Source: Diabrotica undecimpunctata (Eukaryota > Arthropoda > Insecta > Coleoptera > Chrysomelidae). From it: a stretch of DNA of 64,000 nt. Below are positions 45,119-55,794 of this stretch, piece after piece; the stretch's first letter is position 1, and each line of letters begins with the position of its first letter. The translations under genes and the position numbers were made by a program. The stretch is from positions 14,323,230 through 14,387,229 of the forward strand of contig NC_092803.1 of the NCBI RefSeq assembly GCF_040954645.1, read 5' to 3'. The notes under the pieces are model-generated. The model was not told the origin of the DNA, searched no databases, and worked only from the letters and a program-made list of their open reading frames with translations.

Positions 45119-46775
45119 AGTTAGGTTGGTTGGTCTATATGATATAAGAAATGGGAAAAAGGAATCAATAGTTGCACAAAATGTACTTGTGATAATGGTT
45201 CGAGGCTTATATTCAAATTGGAAACAACAACTAGCAAATTTCTTTGTGAACACTACCTTTGAAGCAAATCACCTTCTTCCTATTATAAAAGAATGTGTTT
45301 CTAAACTGTTTCAATCAGGTTTATATGTGAATTGTCTTGTTACTGATATGGGATCGAATTTTCTAAAATTGAGTAAATTACTGGGGATTTCTCCAACTAA
45401 CTCAGAATTTGATGTCAATGGACAAAAAATTGTTTATTATTTGATCCATGTCATTTAATTAAAGTCACTAGAAATAACTTAATAATGTTTTTTATTTTGA
45501 TGACAAAAAAACATCTTGGTCATTTATAGAAACTTTTTATCATGAAGATAAAAAGCAGTTTCATAAATGTGCACCGAAACTAACACACTCCCATATATAT
45601 CTTACATCTTTTGGAAACATGCGAGTAAAACCAGCATCTCAAATTTTAAGTAACACTGTTGCAAGTTCTATGTATACATATATTTCTCTTGGTATTCTTC
45701 CATCAGATGCATTGGGAACAATAGAAATGATTGAAAAATTTAATAATTTGTTTGATATTTTAAATTCTACTGATCAGAATAATCCTAATAACTTTAAAAG
45801 TGTATTTGAGGAAACTGATTTTTAGATCAATTACCTAAATTCCATGACAGATTTGGTACATAATATCGAGAAGGGAGAAGCTATGGGCATATTAATGTGT
45901 GTATTAAAAACGGCGTAGGTACGCGTGGCTAACGGTGATACCAATATGGCGGTGGGATCATGGCCGGACTCAATAATATTAAAACTACTATAAAAATATG
46001 ACTAGTTATTCAGAAGATTTAATCATAATCTACAAAGTGCAATACATTTTTAATAAACTATGATTTATTTATCCCGCGGTAAACACTAAAAACACGATAT
46101 ATTATACATAAAGATAAATTAATACAGTCAAATACTATTAATTTATTCTCTGAAGTACGGGCCATTACTTTGTTTTCATATTTGTATACTAACCTGTAGA
46201 ACGTTATTCCTGAAGATTTTTTATTAATATTGCTTCTGCCACTGCAACTACGTTGAGAACAAGAAACCATTATTATGCACTATCATAATATATTATTACA
46301 GTGTCTATAAAAGTATTATAAAACTAAAAATATTCGAAAAATAACAAACGTAAACAAACATATACGATCTGTCAAAAGTGTCAAAACAATATGGCCGAAG
46401 TGAGGTCGTTTTTAGTCAAGTGATGCCTTCTCCATAGATTCTAACTCGATGGTACATAAACTGAAAATATTAAATAAAACAGGAAAATAGGTAACATGTC
46501 GTTCGTGGTCAAAAAAGTGTTGGATTGTAACAATTAATGGTGTTAAAAAGCTTTGGGATAACTTATCGTCTCATGATTTTAAATACTTAAAAACAAGAAG
46601 ACTTAACCAAGAATGTGTGGAAAATTATTTTGGTAGTAAAAGACAACAAGGTGGAAATTCCATTAATCCAATTCCCATACAATTTCAGAGGGCATTTAAA
46701 AAACTATTTTGTCAAAATTTTATGCATGCTAACAAAATGAATTGCAAAGATGATTTAGATAAACCGCATATGTAA
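45119..46775 (+). pseudogene. P-element-type (THAP9-like) transposase relic
   Basis: Frame 45126-45458 contains ALVFMVRG-like VLVIMVRGLYSNWKQQLANF, then GLYVNCLVTDMGSNFLKLSK, which matches the P-element/THAP9 region with a V.(D)xGxxN motif, and an FDPCHLIK-type segment at the frame end. 45600-45830 gives MRVKPASQILSNTVASSMYT and EMIEKFNNLFDILNS; after an insertion of about 650 bp (45850-46500), 46545-46770 gives NQECVENYFGSKRQQGGNSI and PIQFQRAFKKLF, the C-terminal P-element block. Stops and shifts make it dead. No THAP domain is attached here. Confidence 0.75.
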
Positions 46776-46854
46776 CTGTTTATATTTATACATTTGTTAA
46801 ATATTTGTTTGTATATTTTTTGCAAGGGATGCTACTTTTATGGTAGCTTTACTA

Positions 46855-47160
46855 GGTACTATTATTATTGTGTTTTATTACAATTTTTTACCCTTCCCTA
46901 CCACAAATGTGATATATCCAGGCGACTTGAATGTATTGTACAACCAGAAGTTTCAGAGACCCTAGATGCGCAGAAAGAGAAATCGAAGGGGTATACGTGT
47001 ATATTAATTATAATAAATTTCTATTATTATTCTGTTTTATTACTACTTTTTACCCTTTCCTACCATAAATTTGATATGTCCTGGCGAATTGAATTTAGTA
47101 CAGTACAACCAGAAGTTTCAGAGACCCCAGATCCACAGAAACAAATCGAAGGGGTATACA
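46855..47160 (+). repeat. Tandem duplication of a ~165-bp unit
   Basis: Two diverged copies share TACCCTTCCCTACCACAAAT-like sequence and ACAACCAGAAGTTTCAGAGA then TCGAAGGGGTATAC. An open frame of 162 codons crosses both, with Cys/Tyr-rich low-complexity content; I see no domain and do not call it a gene. Confidence 0.7.
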
Positions 47161-47837
47161 GTTATTCTAGCCGCAGCTGCAGAGTTTCTACGCGCATCGA
47201 AAATGTCATGGTGTTGGAGGTTAATAGATATTCACATTCAAAGAAATTCCTCAAAAGGAAACAAAAAAAGTCAGCAACTTAAGACATAGTTAATAGAAAT
47301 TTCAAAAGTATAATTATGTATTGATAAGTAAAAAGTCTTGAGTCAAAAATATAGATTTTGAGAGACCAGTTTTTTATTAAGCTTAAAAAAACGATAAAAA
47401 GTAATAGAAATCGACTGCTTTTCATCTCTATTTTGAAATTAACTCTCAAATTCAATCGCTTTTTATCCGTTTTTTAAAGTACTAAAATACTTTTAGTACG
47501 TTAATTTATTTGTTAAAAAAAAAACAATCGATATTTTTGACTTAGAACCTTTTTAGTTAATTATCAGTACAGAATTGATATATAAGTTATATTAAATTTT
47601 ACAGAAAAAATTAAATTCATACAAAACAGATTCTACATAAAAAAATGATTACTTCGTTTCTCAGTGTAACTATAGGTAATTTGACTACAGTTTTGAACGA
47701 CTTCCTCATTACTTTTCTTCGTGTACTAACTAGTTTAACTGTCACTGTCACTTCAAAATTTCTATCCTCACAACATCAAAGGTTCCGACAAAGCTTTCAC
47801 TTCTTGTTAGGTTGTGTATTCTGTGCGTGTAACAGTA

Positions 47838-48058
47838 AGTAAATTAGATGGACTGTAGTTGCCAAAGTATAAAAAAATCCTGAATCCATTTTAAATCAAA
47901 TAGGTCACAATTATTGCAAAAGTGGATTATACACCAAAACAAATTAATATTTAATTTAAATAAATAGAAACAAAACAAGAGTTAAAAAATGATCTTGTTA
48001 AAAATAATTTGAGCCGCTTGTATGCGTCGTATAAAAATGTAAAATGGAAAATCAGGTC
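47838..48058 (+). repeat. Repeat block X, copy 1
   Basis: About 200 bases (GTTGCCAAAGTATAAAAAAA... TTGAGCCGCTTGTATGCGTC ... GTAAAATGGAA) recur in direct orientation at 54452-54645, on the far side of the full-length LINE, with few differences. Confidence 0.85.
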
Positions 48059-48805
48059 TCTGCTTCAAACAATATACAATTGTTTCTTACAATCATAAAC
48101 AAAATAAATAGGTTAATACTATTTTACGATTAACCAGTCAGATAGTTTCTGTTGTCTTTACTAAAACTGAACTTGACTTCAGTTGTTTTTGATTATTAAC
48201 AGTGACTTACGATTAGAGTCGTTTAAACTCCATTCGCTTAGCTCGGGCATATTTTGACAGATTCATTGTCGGAAACCTACAACACAACAATTCCTACTTC
48301 TCAGTATTAATAGCTCAAGTATCCTGCTGTTACAGACTTCTTTCTTTAAAAAAAGAAGAATTATTCTAAATAGTCGAAGTGTATACTAAACCCATCAAAT
48401 TTTGGGTAGTATATATTTAAAAAATATATATTTAGTTGTCATAATTTAACATAACTATTTATTATATGGTGCAGATAAATAAATATTGATTGTCGGTAAT
48501 TCGCAAAGTTCTATTTTATTTACTATTTAGTTTGTTTACTATTAATATTGGCTATGAGTACGGGTGCTTGGTTGTATAGTAATTTCCAGCCACTTTTAGT
48601 CTGTCAAAAAAGTAACTAACTTCGCAAAAAAATAATTACTAAATTCACTAGACAGTTCGGACTGGGATTAGCGAACAGAGTTTAGCTATCTGCTCACGAC
48701 TCGAGTCAATTTTTCAAAAGTTATAATTTATAAATTTGGTAATATGGCGATGTATTTAATATCTGTATTTGATTTACGCACCAATATTTAAATATTTAAA
48801 AAATA
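48059..48805. other. Non-coding flank of the LINE insertion
   Basis: No gene recognised between block X and the LINE target duplication. Confidence 0.5.
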
Positions 48806-49155
48806 ATATGATTAGCGGTCTCACTCGAACATTCGAAGAGTAAACACGTCGTTATCATTTCGTAGTAATTGATTTTTAATATTAATGAGTTTTTAACTAT
48901 CATATTAAAACAAATTTTTGAGAAAAAAGTGGTGAAGTGTTAAAATAGTACATCACACATCATTTGTGAGTATTTAATTTACTTCATAATATTATCAACA
49001 TCCACAAAAAATCAATATCTTTCCATTCACCTGTTGTGAGTGCTTATCTACCAACTGGTTGTTTTTTTTTTCTCAAATTATTGTCTGTGGTTTTTCATCG
49101 CCAGAGGCGGACTTAGCTTAAATGCTTTGGAAGAAACTCCGAAAGAAAGCAAAAA

Positions 49156-50196
49156 ATGGATAATCTTACTCAAAAGTCTTCAAATGTCAATACTACTTCA
49201 AATAATTTCCACAGCACGGTTAAATCATACTCAGCAGCGTTAGTTAAAAATTCCACTCCATTACCAAATAGAGATCAAGCGATAGTTTTCCCATCGATAG
49301 AAGGTGGCAAAATTCAAGACTACCTCTTACAGATTGGACCAATAGTTAACCCACAAAATATAATATATTGTTCACGTATATCTAACAATCGAGTTTGCAT
49401 ATATTTGAGAGATAAAAAAATTGTCGACGATCTTCTTAAAAATAATGAAGCCATCACAATTAACAACACTCGTCTAGTTGCTCGGCGACTAATTACTCCA
49501 TCAGAAAGATTGCTAGTATCTAATGTAAGCCCGACAATTCCTAATGAAGATATTACACTACATTTACAAAACTTAGGTTTAACACTGTTATCGCCAATGA
49601 CTCCACTGAGAATTGGAGCTACTGATCCAGCTTACAGCCACATATTAAGTTTTAGAAGACAAATCTACATTTCTCCTCCTATAAATACTAACATTCCTGA
49701 ATTTATTGAAATTGAACAAGATGGAGTAGTAAGCAGGTTATTTTTAACATTAGACAGCCATAATTGTTTCAAATGCAAGCAAGCAGGACATAATGCTTCA
49801 CAATGTACTGTTTCTGTTTCACCAACTTTGAATACAATACCTACAGTAAGCAATACTCAATCAGGTAGCATATCTCTTGCCCAAACTTCACAAACTCCTA
49901 TTGCTGAAATCACTACAACTTCTTCCAACAGCTCACAGTCATCTTCGACCCAAAATCCAGAACTGTCAAATCCACCCCTATCTCAACCTATCAATACCCC
50001 TGTGAATTCTGAGATAATGGAAAACGCCTTGGTTGACAATACAAAGTCTGATCTTTCTTTTACACAAAATATTTCACATAAACGTACTGCTTCTGCTGTT
50101 TCATCACCTACTTCTGAGGATGCCCAATTTGCAATTCCAACTTTAAAACAGAAAAAAAAAAGAGCAAAACAGAAAAAAAACCGGAACAAAACATAA
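49156..50196 (+). CDS. LINE ORF1: Gag-like nucleic-acid-binding protein
   Basis: 346 aa from ATG 49156. The middle region resembles the RNA-binding folds of insect LINE ORF1 proteins (NIIYCSRISNNRVCIYLRDK, then LLVSNVSPTIPNEDITLHL). One CCHC knuckle, CFKCKQAGHNASQC, lies at residues 204-217; a Ser/Thr/Gln-rich tail and a Lys-rich end follow. It presumably coats LINE RNA in the RNP. The frame ends at TAA 50194 just after two A-runs; coding-like sequence continues in the -1 frame to 50486. Confidence 0.85.
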   Translation: MDNLTQKSSNVNTTSNNFHSTVKSYSAALVKNSTPLPNRDQAIVFPSIEGGKIQDYLLQIGPIVNPQNIIYCSRISNNRVCIYLRDKKIVDDLLKNNEAITINNTRLVARRLITPSERLLVSNVSPTIPNEDITLHLQNLGLTLLSPMTPLRIGATDPAYSHILSFRRQIYISPPINTNIPEFIEIEQDGVVSRLFLTLDSHNCFKCKQAGHNASQCTVSVSPTLNTIPTVSNTQSGSISLAQTSQTPIAEITTTSSNSSQSSSTQNPELSNPPLSQPINTPVNSEIMENALVDNTKSDLSFTQNISHKRTASAVSSPTSEDAQFAIPTLKQKKKRAKQKKNRNKT

Positions 50197-50486
50197 AGTT
50201 TTCAGACAATATTAAAACATTTATAGACAAACACTCTCCTTCCTTTTGTCTTAACAGTCAGCAAATTGAAAGTCTACTTGAAAATTGCTATGGATGCTCT
50301 GATGTACTAACGATTGCGAATGAATATACTTCAGACACCGTAGCTCTTATTAATATGTTGGAAGAAATACGTCCCCATTTAGAAGACAGAACAACAAAAT
50401 ATCGCTGCACAAAATTGAGGAAAAAATTGGAGGTACAACTTGATTTAGCCATTTTGGATACTGAAAGTGATACATCCACTTGTTAA
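50118..50486 (+). CDS. LINE ORF1 extension in the -1 frame
   Basis: The -1 frame is open from 50118 to TAA 50484. Past the ORF1 stop it reads IKFSDNIKTFIDKHSPSFCL, then LENCYGCSDVLTIANEYT and LRKKLEVQLDLAILDTESDT, with the composition of a folded protein segment. It can be joined to ORF1 by a -1 shift in the A10 run (50152-50161) or the A8 run (50173-50180), adding about 97 residues. Either an A indel broke an originally longer ORF1 or the shift is used in translation. Confidence 0.6.
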   Translation, partial: GCPICNSNFKTEKKKSKTEKKPEQNIKFSDNIKTFIDKHSPSFCLNSQQIESLLENCYGCSDVLTIANEYTSDTVALINMLEEIRPHLEDRTTKYRCTKLRKKLEVQLDLAILDTESDTSTC

Positions 50487-50533
50487 TACTGTAGTTTTTT
50501 TTTTTCTTTCACTTAATCGATATATAATAATTT

Positions 50534-53500
50534 ATGTATAATAAAATTTTACAGTGGAATATAAATAGCTTTCAAACTCGTTTACCTATGTTGCAACTAT
50601 TAATCAATCAATACACACCACAAATTATTTGTCTTCAAGAAACTAATTTTAAACATTCCACGTGCATGAATCTAAAGTCCTTCAATTCATATTTTAAAAA
50701 CAGAGATAATGCAAAACACGCATCAGGTGGAGTTGCAATATGTGTAAAGGAACAAATAATATCCAAAGAAATTCCATTAATCACAAATCTCGAAGCCGTA
50801 GCTGTAGAAATTGGCACTACACAAAAGATCAACATATGTAATATATATATACCTCCCAATTTTAACCTAGAAGAACAAGATCTTGTAAACTTAATAAATC
50901 AGGTTCCTAATCCGAAATTCATTTTGGGAGATCTAAATGGACACAATACTAACTGGGGTTCCTTTAAAACTACACACACTGGAAAAAAGATTGAAAAGAT
51001 CATAAACACATTAAACCTTGCAATAATAAATGATGGTAGCAGCACACACTTAAATTTATCGACAGGGACATTTTCTTCTATAGATATCTCACTCTGTACG
51101 CCAACTCTTCAATTAAATCACAATTGGTATGTAGAAAAAGATTTACATGGGAGTGATCACTTCCCAATTTTAATAGAAAAACACTCGATGAAACCTACGC
51201 CAGTTACACCTGAACCGAAATGGAGGCTAGATAAAGCTGATTGGCGCAGTTATCAAGAAATTATCCGTAACGGATCATCAAAAATTTGTTTAGAAAATTC
51301 AATAGACGAAATAATTCTACAGTTCAATAAACTCATAACGGAAGCAGCTCTAGAAGCGATAGGTAAAACAAAGTTTATAAAAAGAGATAAAGTAACTCCC
51401 TGGTGGAATGAAGATTGTAAAGAAGCTATTAAGGAAAGTAAGAAAGCTCTTCAAAAGTACAAAAGGTACAAAAGCCTAGAAAACTTAATTAATCTTAAAG
51501 AATGTAGGGCTAAAGCCAAACTGATTACCACGAGATCTAAAAGACAATCCTGGATAAAATATGTAGAAACGATCAATAATTACACATCCTTAACAAACAT
51601 ATGGAGGAAAATAAAAAATATAACAGGCACTAGCTCATATCAAGGAATCGATTCATTAGAAGTAGAAAATAAATCATTAATAACAAACCATGCAGAAATC
51701 GTAGAAAAAATAGCGGAAACATTCAAGTTAACATCCACAAATTCTAACTATGATAAAGATTTTATAACATACAAAGAACAAAAAGAAACCATCCCTATTA
51801 ACGTAGTAAACAACAATGAACCTATAAATGCACTTATCACAATCAGAGAACTAAGAGAGATGGTAGTTTCTTTAAAAGACACATCCCCTGGCCCCGATGA
51901 CATCCCAGCTTCTTTTTTGAAACACCTTCCTGACGAAGCAGTAGAAATATTATTAAAAATATATAATCGTATATGGATCAAACATGAATTTCCCAATTTA
52001 TGGAAAACAGCCATAACTATTCCCATCTTAAAATCTAATAAGCCACAAAACAAAGCAGATTCTTATCGTCCAGTGTCTCTAACTTGTGTCATGTGTAAGC
52101 TTTTAGAAAAAATTATAAATAAACGTTTATTGTGGTGTCTGGAAGAAAATAACCAACTGATTAATGAACAATCTGGATTTCGTCCTTTAAGATCGACTAC
52201 CGACAATTTAGTAGATATAGAATCACATATTAATAACGCATTCTACAACAACCAAAAATGTATTGCAATTTATTTTGATTTGCACAAAGCATTTGATATG
52301 GCTTGGCATCACAAAATAATTTCAACACTGGAATCATGGGGCTATCAAGGAAATATACTTGCTTTTATTAAAAATTTTCTCCTAAATAGAAATTTCAAGG
52401 TAAAAGTAAACGGACTTCTATCTAATGTGAAATATCAAACAAATGGTACACCCCAAGGCTCGGTAATCAGCCCGACGCTTTTCCTTATAGCTATCAATGA
52501 TATAATCAAATCAATGAACAAACCCATTCAAGCGAGATTGTACGCGGATGATCTTATAATATTCTTAAATGGAAACAATATACAGAGTATGGCCAAATTA
52601 TTACAAGATCAACTCGATAAATTTATAGCATGGTCTAAAAGGAGTGGTTTTCAATTTGCTTCATCTAAAACTCGCTGCATCATATTCTCTAAGAGACCAA
52701 AACAGATAAAAGAAATACCTACTTTAAAACTTGGTGGTCAAACACTTGAATATGTAAACACAATTAAATATCTAGGTCTAATATTTGATCAAGCTCTAAC
52801 CTGGAAGGACCACATCAAATATATATCAGCTATATGTCAAAAAAGACTAAACCTCTTGAAATGTCTTTCTGGTACGAACTGGGGAGCAGACGGTAGAACT
52901 CTACTCATACTATATAAAAATTTGATCCGCTCAAAGATCGATTATGGTTGCCACGCTTACTCGTGTGCTTCAACAACAACTCTAAAAGTTTTAGACACCA
53001 TTCAAAATAACGCTCTTAGAATAATAAGCGGCGCATTTAGAACAACCCCTATCTTAAGTCTTCAGGCCGAACTGGGTGAACTACCATTAGATTTACGAAG
53101 ACAGGAATTAATGCTCTCTTATGCATCGAAGCGGTACTCTTTACAATATCACCAAACCATTCGCTGCTCGAATATCCAGCGCGCAAAAACCCACATTCCC
53201 TTTTACGAAAGATGCAGACGAATCATAAATGAATTAAACATTAAAGTCCCCGAAATCTATCCTAGCAAGATGCCAACTTCCCCTCCTTGGCTAATGTCTT
53301 CTCCTTACATAAATTTGGATCTATTATCAGAAAATAAAAAAGAAAGCAATTGTCATCTAATTAATTCTAAATATCAAACGTTAATTTCTCAATTTTCTTC
53401 CTTCAAAAAGTTATTCACAGATGGATCTAAAACAGAGCGTTGTGTAGCATCTGCCTTTGTAACAAATGATGAAATAAAGAAATATAAACTAGCGGAGACG

Positions 53501-54199
53501 AATACTATTTTAACAGGAGAACTCTTTGCAATATATAAAGCCATATGTCATGTTACAAAATGTCCTGAAACTAATTTCTTAATAATTACTGACTCATTAA
53601 GTTCTCTAGAAATCATCTCAAAAATCTATTCTTCCCATCCTGTGGCCAAACTCATTAGACAAGAATTGCATAATCTAAACCACAGAAACATTGCTTTCCT
53701 GTGGGTGCCATCTCATGTTGGAATCACGGGAAACGATTTGGCGGATAAATATGCACGAGAAGCCTTAGAGGAAACAACTATTGAATTCTATCCAAAAACT
53801 CCAGCGACAGATCTCAAATCATATTTCCACAGCAAAATAGTCAACATATGGAATAGCAGATGGTGTAAAAAACAGGCAAAACTACTTGAGATAAAACCAA
53901 TATTTCAACCATGGTCTGATAGTTCCACCAATCGTTTTTCTCAGGTTATCATCACACGACTGCGGCTTGGTTATAGTCGCCTCACACATGGACATCTGAT
54001 GACAAGGGATCCACAACCGGAGTGTTATGCTTGCGAGACCCCGCTAACAATAAAACACCTTCTAGTGGAGTGCCCGTTACACAGTGCGGAAAGGTGTAAA
54101 TTCGGAATCCCGGAGAATTTGAGAGAACTATTCTTAAAGTGCGGTGCCAAAGTGATTATCCAATATCTTAAAGCAATAAACTATTTATACAAAATTTAA
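50534..54199 (+). CDS. LINE ORF2: endonuclease, reverse transcriptase, RNase H
   Basis: 1,221 aa, uninterrupted. Apurinic-type endonuclease at about 1-230: QWNINSF, CLQETNF, LGDLNGHNTNWG (Asp 133) and GSDHFPI. RT at about 430-760: SPGPDDIPASF, SYRPVSLTCVMCKLLEKII, EQSGFRPLRSTTDNL, YFDLHKAFDMAWH, NGTPQGSVISPTLF and the catalytic LYADDLII (670-673). RNase H at about 960-1085: FTDGSK (Asp 963), GELFAIYKA, ITDSLSS and LWVPSHVGITGNDLADKYA. A C-terminal CYACETPLTIKHLLVEC fits C-x2-C-x7-H-x4-C. All catalytic residues checked are present, so it is potentially active. ORF2 nicks target DNA and reverse-transcribes the LINE RNA. Confidence 0.93.
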   Translation: MYNKILQWNINSFQTRLPMLQLLINQYTPQIICLQETNFKHSTCMNLKSFNSYFKNRDNAKHASGGVAICVKEQIISKEIPLITNLEAVAVEIGTTQKINICNIYIPPNFNLEEQDLVNLINQVPNPKFILGDLNGHNTNWGSFKTTHTGKKIEKIINTLNLAIINDGSSTHLNLSTGTFSSIDISLCTPTLQLNHNWYVEKDLHGSDHFPILIEKHSMKPTPVTPEPKWRLDKADWRSYQEIIRNGSSKICLENSIDEIILQFNKLITEAALEAIGKTKFIKRDKVTPWWNEDCKEAIKESKKALQKYKRYKSLENLINLKECRAKAKLITTRSKRQSWIKYVETINNYTSLTNIWRKIKNITGTSSYQGIDSLEVENKSLITNHAEIVEKIAETFKLTSTNSNYDKDFITYKEQKETIPINVVNNNEPINALITIRELREMVVSLKDTSPGPDDIPASFLKHLPDEAVEILLKIYNRIWIKHEFPNLWKTAITIPILKSNKPQNKADSYRPVSLTCVMCKLLEKIINKRLLWCLEENNQLINEQSGFRPLRSTTDNLVDIESHINNAFYNNQKCIAIYFDLHKAFDMAWHHKIISTLESWGYQGNILAFIKNFLLNRNFKVKVNGLLSNVKYQTNGTPQGSVISPTLFLIAINDIIKSMNKPIQARLYADDLIIFLNGNNIQSMAKLLQDQLDKFIAWSKRSGFQFASSKTRCIIFSKRPKQIKEIPTLKLGGQTLEYVNTIKYLGLIFDQALTWKDHIKYISAICQKRLNLLKCLSGTNWGADGRTLLILYKNLIRSKIDYGCHAYSCASTTTLKVLDTIQNNALRIISGAFRTTPILSLQAELGELPLDLRRQELMLSYASKRYSLQYHQTIRCSNIQRAKTHIPFYERCRRIINELNIKVPEIYPSKMPTSPPWLMSSPYINLDLLSENKKESNCHLINSKYQTLISQFSSFKKLFTDGSKTERCVASAFVTNDEIKKYKLAETNTILTGELFAIYKAICHVTKCPETNFLIITDSLSSLEIISKIYSSHPVAKLIRQELHNLNHRNIAFLWVPSHVGITGNDLADKYAREALEETTIEFYPKTPATDLKSYFHSKIVNIWNSRWCKKQAKLLEIKPIFQPWSDSSTNRFSQVIITRLRLGYSRLTHGHLMTRDPQPECYACETPLTIKHLLVECPLHSAERCKFGIPENLRELFLKCGAKVIIQYLKAINYLYKI

Positions 54200-54309
54200 T
54201 TGTTACTCTGTTCAATTATTGTTATTACTTTTTCTTTTTTTCGCTAATAGCCTTACAGGCTGATGCGAGTTTGTAAATAAAAAAAAAAAAAAAAAAAAAT
54301 ATGATTAGC

Positions 54310-55600
54310 ACAGAATAACATTTCGTCAAAATGCGTTGCGCAGTAAAAGTTTTTTATTTCTTTAGATACTGTAATAAACACATACAATCCATCTAATTTA
54401 CTTACCGTTGCACGTCATTATCATTGACAGAGATCGAAGTTGACATAGTTGCCAAAGTATAAAAAAATCCTGAATCCATTTTAAACCAAATAGGTCACAT
54501 AATTATTGTAAAAGTGGATTATACAACAAAACAAATTAATATTTAATGTAAATAAATAGAAACAAAACAAGAGTTAAAAAATAATCTTGTTAAAAACAAT
54601 TTGAGCCGCTTGTATGCGTCGTATAAAGATGTAAAATGGAATACTTAAACAAAAACAACAATTTTTTCATTACTTATTAACATTAGTCAACACCGCAACT
54701 GTCAAATAAGTGTTACCAATTTATGCTAAAATATCACCTTCATTCGATTACAGTTACAGTGTGTTCCGAACAAATGTTCTTCATAAAAACGCTTTATAAT
54801 GCATTTATACAAATTAAATGAAACATATTGTGTATTTCTTTAAGTTAACATTAATAGAAATCGTTAAATATTATTTCTACGCGTATATAATAAAATATGT
54901 CTAGTGGCTGTAATGCCAGTGTACTCGGCAAAGTGATTCTAAAAAAGAACACACCTACCGCCTAAATATTTTGTGTTGGTATCATGTGACCTCACAAGCT
55001 ATGACGCGGATGACGTGCAACGGTAAGTAAATTAGATGAAGTTTAATTAAATGTGATGACATTTTTATTAGAGTACGACAGGTCAAAATTTCTAAATAGC
55101 ATCCTAAAATATCTAGTTGGGTTATATCCATAGTACATAAAAAAATATATACTCTGGGTTATATCTAGTAAAAAAGGTTAGTAAAAGACAGGTTGCATGG
55201 TAACAGAGATATGTAAGTACATATCTCTGCATGGTAACTATGATATTGACAGAATGAAATATGTCACCGTGATGTCACCCAGAGGGCCAATTTTACGAAT
55301 TGTTTGGGAACAGAAAAGGATAAGTTGTTTGGAGAATATATTTTCTTTTTAAATATTGTTAGGGTTTTTGTTTATGTTTATATATTGAGATCTAATAACC
55401 TCGGCAGATATGGTATCAGTCCAGATGAAAAGTTCCATAGGTTGATGAAACTCACTCTGTGCTCTGGCTGACCTAAAATTCACTCAACTGCTCCATCGGG
55501 TGCAAGCTCTGGCCATGGATAGCATTAGTACACAAGTACTTAAATATCTTCTTCTTCTTCTTCCTCTTTCTAAGCAATTCTGCTTGTTCATTGGCGGAGT
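54310..55600. other. Non-coding flank with repeat block X copy 2 and inverted CGTGCAACGG ends
   Basis: 54452-54645 is copy 2 of block X. GACGTGCAACGGTAAGTAAA is present inverted at 54383-54415 and direct at 55012-55040; a degenerate direct copy lies at 47826-47852. These look like transposon termini. A perfect 11-bp hairpin lies at 55205-55228. No gene recognised. Confidence 0.6.
55205..55228. repeat. Small perfect hairpin with flanking direct repeats
   Basis: AGAGATATGTA and its reverse complement are separated by two bases, and GCATGGTAAC lies on both sides in direct orientation. Confidence 0.8.
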
Positions 55601-55794
55601 AATACCTCTATGGAAGGTTGCCATTCCATCTTTTACGCGGTCGTCCGATACTTCTTCTGCCGATTGGTGACCTATCTCTTGCTATTTTGACGACACGGGT
55701 CTCCTTTATTCTGCTTATGTGGTTATTCCATTCTTTTTTTATATTTTGTGTCTATTCATTTATACACTGTGCGTTACATTTTCTTCTAATGTCT

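Larger units (their letters stand above)
48817..54298 (+). mobile_element. Full-length I-clade LINE with 11-bp target duplication
   Basis: 5.48 kb from GGTCTCACTCG to a poly-A tail of about 24 bases. ATATGATTAGC flanks it at 48806-48816 and 54299-54309. It has a 5' UTR of about 340 bp, ORF1 (Gag-like), ORF2 with endonuclease, RT and RNase H, and a 3' UTR ending in a small stem (AGCCTTACAGGCT) before GATGCGAGTTTGTAAATA. The RNase H domain and C-terminal CCHC place it in the I clade. Intact ORF2 and a perfect duplication suggest recent insertion. Confidence 0.9.

Noticed and set aside
45850..46500. Discrete TIR element inside the P relic
   Set aside because: An insertion is evident from the split homology, but the ends (AGAAGGGAGAAGCTATGG, CCTTCTCCATAG) match too poorly to define an element.
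34110..46775. One giant P element from the THAP exon to the P-transposase relic
   Set aside because: A complete two-exon zinc-finger gene and other relics lie between, and no matching terminal repeats or duplication frame the interval.
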